A DNA stretch of 37,645 nt from Bacteroidales bacterium (GTDB taxonomy: Bacteria; Bacteroidota; Bacteroidia; Bacteroidales; M50B96): positions 1-37,645 of the forward strand of contig JAIOYV010000065.1 in NCBI GenBank assembly GCA_021740905.1, read 5' to 3'. Positions within the stretch are counted from its first letter, which is position 1; each line of letters starts with the position of its first letter. The notes beneath the pieces were generated by a model that saw only the letters and a list, made by a program, of their open reading frames with translations, was not told where the DNA came from and ran no database searches. Below, piece after piece: positions 17,801 to 26,167 of the stretch. The position numbers and the translations under genes were made by a program.

Positions 17801-20048
17801 TTGAAACAGTGTTTGATACAAAGATACCACCATTAATACTATAACTTAAATCGAAATTGGAAATACTTGCCCCTCCAAGATTCTGTAACTGAACTTCTAT
17901 TGACTCTGTAGAGGTTAATCCACAACCTGACTCGGGTGAGACCAATGAAACGATTGCTGCATCGGGAGGGTCAAGTTCTTGAATTACAATATTATCTATA
18001 TAAGAAACATTTCCAGGTGCGTATTGTAATGAGTTAAATTTATTACATCCCTGAAAAGTAATCGTAAACTGAGTTCCTGCATACGAGGACAAATCGAATC
18101 TATGGGTTGTAAAAGGGTCGCTGTAAGAAGTTTGAGGATGAAAATTTTGAATTCCCTGATCACTTGTTACAGGTACACCATTTACTAAAACCCTAAGCCA
18201 TGTAAAATTTGTTCCTGTCCTATAAAATTGCTTTAGATCAAACAACAATTCAACCGTAGAAAGCTGCGTGGCATCGACCATGCATGATTGTGTACTTGAA
18301 TGAAAAACAGAATTCGTATTCCATGCTTCTGTTTCAGTAGTAGCACTTGATGACCCAGCCCAAGGTTTATTGGTGTTGCTCGAATCCCATATTACAGAGG
18401 CTCCCCCCTCCAATTTTATAGCATAATTTGAATCAAAATAATTAAGGCTGACCTCGCCAAATCTCTCTGAAGCGAAACCCCAATCAGTGTTTCCACTTTC
18501 GAAATCTTCGGAATAAGGAAAAGTATTGATAGTGCCTAAATGCGAAATTTCAACATTGTTAAGTGAGTTATTGCTTATATTGAAATCGCCAGTTGCTGTT
18601 ACAGTTGCAGAACAAATAAACTGTCCGACAGTAGAAAAATTGGCTGTTGCTGTAAATGTATAATCATAGAATCCCCCAGCGGGTATCAACGACGAGACCG
18701 ATTCGGTTATGTAATTCGCTCCACCATCAATTGAATAAGCAACCGTATAATTGGTGACATTCGAAGCCCCTTTGTTCTTTATTCTTACGGTTACATTCTC
18801 GGCACTTGATAAACCACACGCATTATTCGCAGGATACACCCACTCAACCAATGCTAAATCATTGATTGGATTCATTGTAACACTTACATTGTCAACAAAT
18901 AAATTGTAGCCATATCCTGATACTCCTGTAAACTTAACATTTACTACATTGTTTTCGAATGCAGTCAGATCAATGCTTTCCTGAACAAAACTTCCAGGAG
19001 AAACATCCAGCGCTCCGTCGTTCGAAAATAGATCAATGCCGGTTTTCGACCAAACGGTATCCCAAGTCGCACAATTATCAGTTGAAATTAGAACATGAAA
19101 TTCGTCATTCGGAGCTTGATAGCTATAGCCACTCGACCATGAAAAATTTAATGTAGCCGGATTGTACAAATTGAGGGCTGGGGTAATCATTTGAGCACTT
19201 TCGCCTTGCCAGTAAAAGAAATTGCAAAAGGCCGAGGAGTTTGAATAAGAGGCCCAGTCGTTTACCCCATCAAAGGTCCAATTTGCCGGTGGCCAAGTTG
19301 AAAAATTTTCTGACCAGGGAAATGAAGAAATGCTAGATAATGAAATGATCTCACTATTCACTGTGTCGTTATTTGCAATAAGGTCACCGGTAGCAGTAAC
19401 TATTGCCATGCAATCATAAGTACCCGATGCTGCAAAATTAGCACTTTGCGAAAAAGTGAAATTAACCAACTCACCAGAATTTACACTGCCTGTATACGAT
19501 TGAGTAACAAAACTGGTCCCTCCATTTATTGAATACTTTAAAGAAAAACCATTGACAGCAGCGGAACCATAATTCCGTAGTTGAACTGTAATGTTTTCAC
19601 TTGATGTTAAGGAGGCGGAAGAAACCGGACTAACCCAGCTTACCATTCCAAGTTCGGTTGTGGATGATGACAAAACAGTAAAATCAGTTTCCTGATAATC
19701 ACCACTTGGAAAATATACCTGACCGGTTGAAATACCAGATGATGGAACAATTTGATACCAACCAGCAGCTGATGTCCATCCATCACTCTCCGAATCATAG
19801 GCTTTAAAAACATACTCGCCTGGATATAGACTTACATTTCCATTTTGCGAAAATGTGTTATCAACCAATCCAGGCCCACCAGACAGCAAAACATTACCGT
19901 CCAATTTATTAACAACCTCCCAAGAACACTCGGTGGCGTAACCACCGTAAAAAACCTGAAGAAGAACAGATTCCTGGGAAAATGCAGGTTGCGTAACAAT
20001 CATTGCTAATAGCAAACTTGATACGATTCTGAATAAATACTTTGTCAT
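14865..20048 (-). CDS. 1727-residue multidomain secreted protein with T9SS type A sorting domain
   Basis: Signal peptide (about 1-25, ending AFSQ). Approximate order: a 'GDGW' module (26-128; D-x-x-SDGW), CARDB-like domain (130-235), anchor-J/cleaved-adhesin-like domain (240-395), second CARDB-like (395-500), a jelly-roll-like domain with VDATQLS and APGNVSYIDN (500-690), third CARDB-like (690-800), Ig-like segment (800-885), second GDGW module (885-985), a second Ig-like segment, and four PKD/Ig-like repeats of the form DLGPN..C.G....AG...Y.WSNG (about 1063-1340). Two copies of a NGWSMISSY...IVKDGNGNVYWP module (1343-1510) and an NTG-type module (1518-1640) follow. The C-terminal T9SS domain (about 1643-1727) has NYPNPF, LYNLVGE and GIYYYTLE. 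It is probably an extracellular or surface-anchored binding protein; no catalytic motif is recognisable. It is the first of the three giant genes in transcription order. Confidence 0.92.
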   Translation of the reverse strand: MTKYLFRIVSSLLLAMIVTQPAFSQESVLLQVFYGGYATECSWEVVNKLDGNVLLSGGPGLVDNTFSQNGNVSLYPGEYVFKAYDSESDGWTSAAGWYQIVPSSGISTGQVYFPSGDYQETDFTVLSSSTTELGMVSWVSPVSSASLTSSENITVQLRNYGSAAVNGFSLKYSINGGTSFVTQSYTGSVNSGELVNFTFSQSANFAASGTYDCMAIVTATGDLIANNDTVNSEIISLSSISSFPWSENFSTWPPANWTFDGVNDWASYSNSSAFCNFFYWQGESAQMITPALNLYNPATLNFSWSSGYSYQAPNDEFHVLISTDNCATWDTVWSKTGIDLFSNDGALDVSPGSFVQESIDLTAFENNVVNVKFTGVSGYGYNLFVDNVSVTMNPINDLALVEWVYPANNACGLSSAENVTVRIKNKGASNVTNYTVAYSIDGGANYITESVSSLIPAGGFYDYTFTATANFSTVGQFICSATVTATGDFNISNNSLNNVEISHLGTINTFPYSEDFESGNTDWGFASERFGEVSLNYFDSNYAIKLEGGASVIWDSSNTNKPWAGSSSATTETEAWNTNSVFHSSTQSCMVDATQLSTVELLFDLKQFYRTGTNFTWLRVLVNGVPVTSDQGIQNFHPQTSYSDPFTTHRFDLSSYAGTQFTITFQGCNKFNSLQYAPGNVSYIDNIVIQELDPPDAAIVSLVSPESGCGLTSTESIEVQLQNLGGASISNFDLSYSINGGIFVSNTVSTIVESGNTLNYSFPQTADLSTLGQYIITIAIALQDDIDNTNDTLSFLVEHSAPVTVSISGLNSFYCLYDPDVSLTGSPVGGIFSGDGIVGSSFNPTDAGPGSHVITYSYFDALTGCSNVSTQSVTVTGSEVSFSGLYSGPALVPVLVQVYYNSNWPQEQSWEIVDDAGTVFLSSPSGTSTYGYSYNGTIYLPFGNYKFIAHDTYGDGWNNSWWEITPNFGTGTGFSNYTVSLSQQPKNSIESIFEVGGTVSLCLSNQPLTLTGTPSGGTFSGPGVNGNTFNPLLAGVGTHTITYTASAGGCIGVENQQVIIEASPSVDLGPNQVGCEGDVVILNAGIAASYTWSNGATTSTINVLQTGQYAVTVSSNGGCESIDQVDIQINPLPIVDLGANQDKCDGDLVSLNAGIADNYIWSNGATVSLITVSTDGTYSVTVTNQLCEASDVVTISFHSVNVDLGPDLEICSGATATLDAGSGSFFQYNWSGGEQTQSIQAATSGTYYVTVTDQYGCNGSDDMNIIVNPLPLIDLGPDMVIDDTVIILDAGVGYASYLWSTGSVSMILPVDGNLLALGSYTYWVEITNSYGCTSTDTITITKESSQAVQSIVLVNGWSMISSYIDPFEADLIDVFADVVTKINIVKDGNGNVYWPTFNFNNVGDLTIGEGYQIFMNAADTLEVVGIQVQPELSPFTIPSGWSIMGYLRTSPASLVDMLSNVVLNVEIVKDGNGNVYWPSFQYNGIGNMLPGGGYQILSTNSFLFTYPANTTKSQVSWSNKLEPTYFHSCENTGHNMTLAIPRNVAEGILNVNDEIAVFDQNGVLLGSSVYQNSNIILTIWGNNPYTNSVDGIQEGQEFTLKKWDRFSYVTTDLKVDYFISGSAVYSVNSQAVIGKFASVNTEGISLSNYPNPFRDRTTIEFYLPESMDIRILLYNLVGEFVQEICTGNYPEGVHNVELNGGSLQAGIYYYTLETPNKYITEKLCMEK
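15130..15505 (-). repeat. NTG-type module, copy 4 (near C-terminus of the 1727-residue protein)
   Basis: Landmarks match the three modules in the neighbouring SprB-repeat gene: ENTGHNMTLAI, ND-E-IAVFD-NG, GSSVY, TIWGNN, VDGIQEGQEFTLKKWD, and a closing Y-VNS segment. It is more divergent than those three are from each other. Here it stands just before the sorting domain, not inside a SprB repeat. Confidence 0.6.
15520..16020 (-). repeat. Duplicated GWS/VYWP module in the 1727-residue protein
   Basis: Two consecutive units of about 75-80 residues share the order GWS-(M/I)-(I/M)-S/G-Y, a DM/DV-x-x-V stretch, IVKDGNGNVYWP, F-(x)-N-N/G-(V/I)-G, and G-GYQI. The IVKDGNGNVYWP block is identical in both copies. 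I cannot assign a named family with certainty. Confidence 0.6.
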
Positions 20049-20067
20049 AACAAAAATTAATTTGTAA

Positions 20068-20081
20068 GTGATCTAAATCAC
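20068..20081. promoter_or_regulatory. CRP/FNR-like palindrome upstream of the 1727-residue gene
   Basis: GTGATctaaATCAC is a perfect 5-bp inverted repeat with a 4-base spacer, matching the TGAT-N4-ATCA core of FNR-type sites. It lies 20-33 bases before the ATG, downstream of the candidate promoter, where a bound regulator would act as a block. No regulator gene is present in the window. Confidence 0.35.
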
Positions 20082-20119
20082 CATGTTACGTTACCTTACA
20101 CCCTACCTAAAATAATCAG

Positions 20120-20151
20120 TAAATATATATAACTAAAAATAAATATACAAA
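20120..20151 (-). promoter_or_regulatory. Candidate Bacteroidetes-type promoter for the giant-gene cluster
   Basis: On the minus strand TTTG (20151-20148) is followed after 20 bases by TATATTTA (20127-20120). This approximates the phylum's TTTG-N19/20-TAnnTTTG consensus (7 of 8 at the -7 element). The predicted start near 20113 would give a leader of about 65 bases. The region is very AT-rich, so a chance match is possible. Confidence 0.3.
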
Positions 20152-20270
20152 TATTCAAAAATCTATTCTTTTCAGGCTATCCACAATTTGATACATGGCA
20201 GCAAAATCGCGTTTTGTAATCCTTGTAAATTATTTAATTCATTAAATCTCATAGTATACTTTGTTAACTT

Positions 20271-22094
20271 TCAATTGTTTAAGTTATCAGTCATGAAAAA
20301 TTTCTCTATTTTTTCGGCTTTGTCCTTGCCAATAAGCTTAACAATATACTCAGGATCAATACGCTGAATATTGGAAATAGTTTTAAATTCAATCAATAAT
20401 TTTTCAATGGTCTTTGTTCCGATCCCGGGAATATCTTCGAGCTTCGATTTGACAACTGATTTAGACCTTTTTGTGCGATGAAAAGTAATTGCAAACCTAT
20501 GTGCCTCATTTCTTGTTTGTTGTATGAGTTTAAGGGATTCTGAATTTTTATCAATATACAATGGAACAGGATCATTGGGAAAGTAAATTTCTTCGAGCCG
20601 CTTAGCAATTCCAATGATTGCGACCTTTCCCACAATATCTAATTCTTGCAAAGCCTCATAAGCCGCACTTAACTGACCCTTCCCTCCATCAACAACAACG
20701 AGTTGAGGTAGTTGAGTCGATTCATCGAGCATTCTCTTGTATCGGCGATGTACTATTTCGCGCATCGAAGCAAAATCATTAATCCCTTCCACCGTTTTTA
20801 TGTTGAAGTGGCGATACTGCTTCTTGGCAGGCTTTGCATTAATAAACACCACGCAGGAGGCAACAGGAAATGATCCTTGAAAATTTGAATTGTCGAAACA
20901 CTCAATTCTATATGGAATTTCTTTCATTCGCAGGTCGTCCTTCAATTTAGTCAAAATCCTGATTTCGCGGGTTTGACCTTTCAACTGGGCTCGTTTCTTT
21001 TCCTGCTCAATTTTGAAATACTTCGCATTGCGAATTGACAATTCAAGCAATTGCTTCTTATCCCCTTGTTTCGGAATGGTGAATTTCACATTATCTAACT
21101 GAATATCAGCCACAAATGGCGTAACAATTTCATTTGATGTACTGTTCAGCCTGTTTCTAAGTTCAATAATTGCATACGATAGCAATTCTTCCTTACTTTC
21201 ATCAAGTTTTTTCTTTAGCTCTATTGTATGTGCTTGAATAATAGAACCATTTAAAATCCTTAAGAAATTAACATAAGCGTATTCTTTGTCATCGATCAAC
21301 GAAAAAATATCGACATTACTTATTGCTGTTGAGACGATTTCCGATTTGCTTTGAAAGTTTTCCAACAACACCAATTTTTCTTTAATATCATGTGCATCTT
21401 CAAACTTAAATTCCTCAGCATAAGTTTGCATCAGGTTTTTCATATAGGAAATTACGGAATGAATATTTCCTTTGATGATTTTACGAATCTCAGAAATTGC
21501 ATTGTCATATTTCTCTCTTTCAACTTTTCCAATGCAAGGAGCATTGCAATTGCCAATATGATATTCGAGACAGACTTTGAATTTCCCAGCAACGATATTT
21601 TCTTGTGAAAGATTATAATTGCAAGTCCTGAGCTTATAAATTTGTCGGACAAGATTTAGAATAATCTTTACAGTGCGAGCAGAAGTGTATGGGCCAAAAT
21701 ATTCTGAACCATCTTTAATTACATTTCGAGTGGAGAAAATCCGGGGAAAGGGTTCGTTCTTTATGCAAATCCACGGAAAGGTTTTATCATCCTTTAAAAG
21801 GACATTGTAGCGGGGCTGCCATTTTTTAATCAAACTATTTTCGAGTAACAAAGCATCCTGCTCCGATTTTACCACCACATGTTTGATGTCGAAAGTTTTT
21901 TTTACAAGTACCCGCGTTTTGCCATTCTCATGAGTTTTTGTGAAATAGGATGCTACCCTTTTTTTGAGGTTTTTTGCTTTGCCTACATAAATTGTTTTCT
22001 CTTCAGAGTTGAGGAATTGATAGATGCCAGGCTTTTCTGGTAAAAGCTGAACCAAGTATTTTAACTTTTCTTCACGACTTGAAGTGCCTGACAT
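20271..22094 (-). CDS. uvrC: Excinuclease ABC subunit UvrC
   Basis: A 607-residue protein, normal for UvrC. UvrC makes both incisions around a lesion held by UvrB in nucleotide excision repair, in the cytoplasm. Visible domains: N-terminal GIY-YIG nuclease (PGIYQFLN...IYVGKAKNLKKRV, about 17-50), a UVR segment for UvrB contact (about 200-235), an RNase H-like endonuclease core (NFQGSFPVAS, then VVVDGGKGQL, about 400-480) and a C-terminal helix-hairpin-helix (DIPGIGTKTIEKLL, about 555-595). The start is ATG at 22094, 38 bases after the adenine deaminase stop codon, so the two are probably co-transcribed. It is the last gene of the housekeeping run. Confidence 0.97.
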   Translation of the reverse strand: MSGTSSREEKLKYLVQLLPEKPGIYQFLNSEEKTIYVGKAKNLKKRVASYFTKTHENGKTRVLVKKTFDIKHVVVKSEQDALLLENSLIKKWQPRYNVLLKDDKTFPWICIKNEPFPRIFSTRNVIKDGSEYFGPYTSARTVKIILNLVRQIYKLRTCNYNLSQENIVAGKFKVCLEYHIGNCNAPCIGKVEREKYDNAISEIRKIIKGNIHSVISYMKNLMQTYAEEFKFEDAHDIKEKLVLLENFQSKSEIVSTAISNVDIFSLIDDKEYAYVNFLRILNGSIIQAHTIELKKKLDESKEELLSYAIIELRNRLNSTSNEIVTPFVADIQLDNVKFTIPKQGDKKQLLELSIRNAKYFKIEQEKKRAQLKGQTREIRILTKLKDDLRMKEIPYRIECFDNSNFQGSFPVASCVVFINAKPAKKQYRHFNIKTVEGINDFASMREIVHRRYKRMLDESTQLPQLVVVDGGKGQLSAAYEALQELDIVGKVAIIGIAKRLEEIYFPNDPVPLYIDKNSESLKLIQQTRNEAHRFAITFHRTKRSKSVVKSKLEDIPGIGTKTIEKLLIEFKTISNIQRIDPEYIVKLIGKDKAEKIEKFFMTDNLNN

Positions 22095-22132
22095 AAATAA
22101 ATTAAATCCTTTTACTGAAATTATTGATCCTT

Positions 22133-23767
22133 TTACCCAACAATGAGATCGGTAAAACTAAACTTTTCTCCATCGAAAAGGCCTTTATCACCAATTTTTA
22201 AATTTGGTATTACAAGCAGGGCCATGAACGATAAAGTCATCAAAGGAGCGGTTAACGACGAACCCAACTCTTTCGCCTTTTTGCTTATCGACTCGTATTT
22301 TGTGGCTACAACAGAAGCATCCTTCGATGTCATTATGCCGGCAATCTCTAATTCGAGACTTTCAATTTGATTATTGTAGCAAATAGCAATACCCCCCTTG
22401 TTTTCAATAATCGCATTCACAACTTTAACAATTTCCGCATCAGAGCAACCCACTGCGATTATATTATGACTATCATGTGCAATGCAACTTCCGAGGGCAC
22501 CCGTTTTCAATCCGAAATTTTGTATAAAACCTACCTGTGGCCTCGATGTTTTATACCTATTAATTATAACGATTTTCAATATGTCCTCATTTATATTGCT
22601 GATGGCCTTTCCATTATGCACATAAATGGGTAGGATTTTACTTTTCGTGATAAGCTCTTTATCTATCACTTCAATCACATTCATTTGTTGACCAGGCATA
22701 GCATCAACCTCGATATCCTTTTCTGAAATGGGTGAACAATGAAAATTGTTTTTGGAATCTATTTCATTATAACCAATCAAAGAATTTTTACCATCAAAAA
22801 CCTTGATGCCATTAATAAATGTTTCTTTTATATTGAAATCATCTAAGTTGTCAACTAGAATAAAATCTGCAGCATCTCCCTTTTGTAGTAGCCCTACATT
22901 AATATTATAATGCTTTATAGGATTAACAGTAGATACTCGTAGCAGATTAAAAAAATCTAATCCCTTATCAATACCTTTCCTAATTAATAAATTAATATGT
23001 CCTTTCAATAAATCATCTGGATGTAGATCGTCTGAGCACAACATCACTTTATCCGGAAATTCATCTACCAGCTCAAAAAGCGAATCAAAATTTTTAGCTG
23101 CACTTCCTTCTCTAATCTGAATAGTAATACCATTCTTGATTTTATCAAGTGCCTCTTCAATGGTAAAACACTCATGATCAGTGGTAATTCCTGCCTTGGC
23201 ATATTTCTCCAATTGCTCACCTATAATTCCTGGAGCATGACCATCAATTGGTTTATTAGCTCTTATTGAAGCTTCAATTTTACCAATTACTTCTGGGTCT
23301 TGATAAATTACACCAGGATAATTCATCACCTCGCTTAAATAATAAATATCCTCCGAAGAAAGCAATTTCTCAATTTCATTACTATCAATTGTAAATCCCG
23401 ATGTTTCAAAGTTCGTAGCTGGAACACAAGATGGTGCTCCCCAGAAAATCTTGAATGGGACTTTTTTACTGTTCTCAATCATGAATTTTACCCCATCCAC
23501 TCCAAGCACATTGGCTATTTCATGTGGATCGGAAACTGTTGCAACCGTGCCATGCTTTACAGCAACTTTTGCAAATTCACTCGGAACTAACATAGAACTT
23601 TCAATGTGAACATGGGCATCGATCAAGCCAGGTAAAATATATTGAGTGTTAAATGTTCCACATGGAACAATTTTCTTGATTTTTCCATTTTCGACAAAAA
23701 CCTTTCCTTGGATAAATTTTCGATTTACAACATCTACGATGTTTCCTTCAACAAAATAACTTTCCAT
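22133..23767 (-). CDS. ade: Adenine deaminase
   Basis: A 544-residue amidohydrolase that deaminates adenine to hypoxanthine and ammonia for purine salvage, in the cytoplasm. Family signatures: PGLIDAHVHIESSML (metal-binding H-x-H, about residue 46-60), VSDPHEIANVLG (about 79-90), a second GHAPG motif, and LCSDDLHPDD for the catalytic/metal Asp region. The C-terminal adenine deaminase domain is complete (GALGSCIAHDSHNI, then LTAPLMTLSFMAL). The ATG at 23767 follows mnmG by 29 bases; that gap holds a 16-base palindrome, and a related site lies inside the first 115 bases of this gene. As I recall, apt or uvrC often follows mnmG in Bacteroidales; here ade occupies that place. Confidence 0.95.
   Translation of the reverse strand: MESYFVEGNIVDVVNRKFIQGKVFVENGKIKKIVPCGTFNTQYILPGLIDAHVHIESSMLVPSEFAKVAVKHGTVATVSDPHEIANVLGVDGVKFMIENSKKVPFKIFWGAPSCVPATNFETSGFTIDSNEIEKLLSSEDIYYLSEVMNYPGVIYQDPEVIGKIEASIRANKPIDGHAPGIIGEQLEKYAKAGITTDHECFTIEEALDKIKNGITIQIREGSAAKNFDSLFELVDEFPDKVMLCSDDLHPDDLLKGHINLLIRKGIDKGLDFFNLLRVSTVNPIKHYNINVGLLQKGDAADFILVDNLDDFNIKETFINGIKVFDGKNSLIGYNEIDSKNNFHCSPISEKDIEVDAMPGQQMNVIEVIDKELITKSKILPIYVHNGKAISNINEDILKIVIINRYKTSRPQVGFIQNFGLKTGALGSCIAHDSHNIIAVGCSDAEIVKVVNAIIENKGGIAICYNNQIESLELEIAGIMTSKDASVVATKYESISKKAKELGSSLTAPLMTLSFMALLVIPNLKIGDKGLFDGEKFSFTDLIVG
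23654..23669. promoter_or_regulatory. parS-like site 2, inside the start of ade
   Basis: TGTTCCACATGGAACA is a 7+2+7 inverted repeat, one base away from the perfect palindrome TGTTCCACGTGGAACA. It matches the B. subtilis parS consensus at 13 of 16 positions. Its centre is 127 bases (about 12 helical turns) from site 1. It lies in coding sequence but encodes no conserved motif of the enzyme. Confidence 0.5.
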
Positions 23768-23780
23768 AACTATATATTAT

Positions 23781-23796
23781 AGTTCCACGTGGAACT
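23781..23796. promoter_or_regulatory. parS-like 16-bp perfect palindrome (site 1)
   Basis: AGTTCCACGTGGAACT is perfectly self-complementary and has the CACGTG core of chromosomal parS. It matches the B. subtilis consensus TGTTTCACGTGAAACA at 12 of 16 positions; the differences are symmetric. It occupies most of the mnmG-ade gap. An alternative is an operator for ade, since it lies 14-29 bases before the start codon. Confidence 0.55.
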
Positions 23797-25671
23797 CTAC
23801 CTACCAAGAAATACTAAAAGAACATTAATGTCGCTCGGAGAAACACCCGAAATCCGCGAAGCTTGCCCAATTGTTGATGGCCTTTGTTTTTTCAACTTAT
23901 GTTTTGCTTCCGTTGAAAGCGAATTTAGCTTATCGTAATCGAAATCATTATAAATAACAATGTTTTCCAATCTCTTTAGTTTGTCAGCAATTTGTCTTTC
24001 TCTTTCAACATAACCTGAATATTTAATCGAAATTTCGGCAGCTTCCATTAGTTCATCAGCTGTTTCAGAAAAATCATCATACCATTTTTTAATTCCAGGA
24101 ATGAGTTCCCTTAAATCGCTAATTGAAATTTGAGGTCTTAAAATAAGATCGAAAAGCTTTGTTTTTTGTTTAATATTAGCTGTCCTTAAAATATCTAGCA
24201 TTTCATTGATCAATTCAGGTAGGACACTACATTTTTTAAATTCATTAATTATCTTTTCAACATTATTATATTTCTGTTTAACAATATTCAACCTTTCTTC
24301 AGAAGCTAAACCTAGATTATATGATTTTTCTGTTAGCCTTAAATCAGCATTATCCTGTCTTAACAATATTCGATATTCCGCTCTCGAAGTAAACATTCGA
24401 TAAGGCTCGTCAACACCTTTCGTAACTAAATCATCAATTAAAACACCAATATATGCTTCATCTCTATTCAAAACAAATTCAGATTGATTCTCAATCTTCA
24501 AATGGGCATTAATACCAGCCATAATTCCCTGTGCTCCAGCCTCTTCATAGCCAGTTGTACCATTAATCTGTCCAGCAAAATACAAATTTTCTACGATCTT
24601 GGTTTCTAATGTAGTTTTTAATTGAGTAGGGTCAAAATAATCGTATTCAATCGCGTACCCAGGTCGGAATATTTTTATATTCTCGAAACCTACAATCTTT
24701 TTCAAAGATGATAATTGAACATCCCATGGTAGTGAAGACGAAAATCCATTTATGTAATACTCTATGGTATTGACTCCTTCTGGCTCTAAAAAAAGCTGAT
24801 GGCTATCTTTGTCAGCAAAAGTAACAACCTTGTCTTCAATACTCGGGCAGTAACGAGGTCCAATACTTTTAATAGTACCATTAAACATGGGTGATTCTTC
24901 AAAACCAATACGCAAGTTCTCATGAACATCTTTCGACGTTCTGGCAATATAACAACTTCTTTGGTCCTTGATTTTTCGAGTTCCCGGCAAAAAAGAAAAT
25001 TGGTTTTCACCTTCGTCCCCTGCTTGCTCACCAAGCTTGCTAAAATCGATGCTACGTCCATCAACACGAGCTGGCGTTCCCGTTTTCATCCGTCCTGAAA
25101 CAAATCCAAACTCTTTCAATTGTTCTGTCAATCCTGTTGAAGGAGGCTCAGCATCTCTCCCACCCTTAATCTTGCTTTTTCCAACGTGCATTAACCCATT
25201 CAAAAAAGTTCCGTTGGTAAGTATTACAGTCTTCGAGTAAAAAGAAATTCCTTGTCTTGTTTTAACACCAATCACTTTGTTGCTTTCTATGATCAGTTCA
25301 TTGACCATATCTTGCCAAAAATCCAAATTTTGAATGGACTCAAGGACATTTCGCCATTCCCATGAAAACAAACGACGGTCGCATTGTGCGCGTGGGCTCC
25401 ACATTGCTGGCCCTTTCGATTTGTTTAACATCCGAAAATGGATCATCGATCGATCTGCAACAATTCCGGTGTAGCCCCCCAAAGCATCAATCTCACGTAC
25501 AATTTGACCTTTCGCGATTCCGCCTATTGCCGGATTACATGACATCTGACCAATTTTTGTCATATCCATTGTAATCAACAATACACTCGATCCCATATTT
25601 GCGGCTGCAGCTGCAGCTTCACTACCAGCGTGTCCTGCACCAACAACTATTACATCATACTCTTGTAACAT
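23797..25671 (-). CDS. mnmG: tRNA uridine-5-carboxymethylaminomethyl modification enzyme MnmG (GidA)
   Basis: A 624-residue FAD-dependent protein that, with MnmE, installs the cmnm5 group on U34 of certain tRNAs. Seen: N-terminal dinucleotide fold [11 protein letters not shown] (about 11-21), [12 protein letters not shown] with the first catalytic Cys, [12 protein letters not shown] with the second, [11 protein letters not shown] for FAD, and the helical C-terminal MnmE-binding region ending in [16 protein letters not shown]. Length is normal. The ATG at 25671 lies 64 bases after ybeY. mnmG is near the replication origin in many bacteria, which fits the parS-like site just downstream. The MnmE gene is not in the window. 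Confidence 0.97.
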   Translation of the reverse strand: MLQEYDVIVVGAGHAGSEAAAAAANMGSSVLLITMDMTKIGQMSCNPAIGGIAKGQIVREIDALGGYTGIVADRSMIHFRMLNKSKGPAMWSPRAQCDRRLFSWEWRNVLESIQNLDFWQDMVNELIIESNKVIGVKTRQGISFYSKTVILTNGTFLNGLMHVGKSKIKGGRDAEPPSTGLTEQLKEFGFVSGRMKTGTPARVDGRSIDFSKLGEQAGDEGENQFSFLPGTRKIKDQRSCYIARTSKDVHENLRIGFEESPMFNGTIKSIGPRYCPSIEDKVVTFADKDSHQLFLEPEGVNTIEYYINGFSSSLPWDVQLSSLKKIVGFENIKIFRPGYAIEYDYFDPTQLKTTLETKIVENLYFAGQINGTTGYEEAGAQGIMAGINAHLKIENQSEFVLNRDEAYIGVLIDDLVTKGVDEPYRMFTSRAEYRILLRQDNADLRLTEKSYNLGLASEERLNIVKQKYNNVEKIINEFKKCSVLPELINEMLDILRTANIKQKTKLFDLILRPQISISDLRELIPGIKKWYDDFSETADELMEAAEISIKYSGYVERERQIADKLKRLENIVIYNDFDYDKLNSLSTEAKHKLKKQRPSTIGQASRISGVSPSDINVLLVFLGR

Positions 25672-25735
25672 TTTTTGAATTTCTTTTTATAAATAACAAC
25701 AGGAAAGAGATTAAGTTTTTAGGCAATGTTTTAGA

Positions 25736-26161
25736 TTATATAGCTTGTGGAAACATTAGAAGATATTCATTTTCCTTTGAAGTCATCAACACTTTTTCCT
25801 TTGTGGTTATATCCTTGTACCCAATTAAATGCAAAACACCATGAACACATACTCTTTTTAATTCATTAAGAAATTCAACTCCAAAAAGATTTGCGTTCTC
25901 TCCTACCCTCTCGACACTTATAAAAACATCACCAGACACAGTTTCACCTTCAGAATAATCGAAAGTTATAATGTCTGTGAAGTAATCGTGATTTAAGTAT
26001 TGTTTGTTTATTTCAAGGATATGTTGGTCGGAGCAAAAGATGAAATTTAGATTACCACAAAATTTTTTTTCAGTGGTCACAACCGAGATAAGCCATTTTT
26101 CGGCTTTCTTATAATCAAGATTGGGCAGACCAACATCTTCAACATGAAAATATATTTCCAC
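25736..26161 (-). CDS. ybeY: Endoribonuclease YbeY (rRNA maturation factor), GTG start
   Basis: A 141-residue metalloprotein for 16S rRNA 3' processing and ribosome quality control. The signature is HGVLHLIGYKD (about residues 104-114). The usual third zinc ligand His (HGxLHLxGYDH) is Asp here, which I recall as common in Bacteroidetes and which can still bind metal. The start must be GTG at 26161: the in-frame codon nine bases upstream is the stop of the preceding gene and no ATG occurs in the first part of the protein. The gap from that gene is only 6 bases, so they are probably translated from one mRNA. Confidence 0.92.
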   Translation of the reverse strand: MEIYFHVEDVGLPNLDYKKAEKWLISVVTTEKKFCGNLNFIFCSDQHILEINKQYLNHDYFTDIITFDYSEGETVSGDVFISVERVGENANLFGVEFLNELKRVCVHGVLHLIGYKDITTKEKVLMTSKENEYLLMFPQAI

Positions 26162-26167
26162 CTCTAT

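Larger units (their letters stand above)
20049..20270. other. 222-bp AT-rich intergenic region between uvrC and the giant genes
   Basis: No open reading frame of note. It contains the candidate promoter and the CRP/FNR-like palindrome described separately, a short run of direct repeats (GTTAC GTTAC CTTAC, about 20085-20098), and an AT-only inverted repeat (ATTTAAT/ATTAAAT, about 20232-20247) shortly after the uvrC stop codon. It marks the boundary between the housekeeping run and the surface-protein block. Confidence 0.6.
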
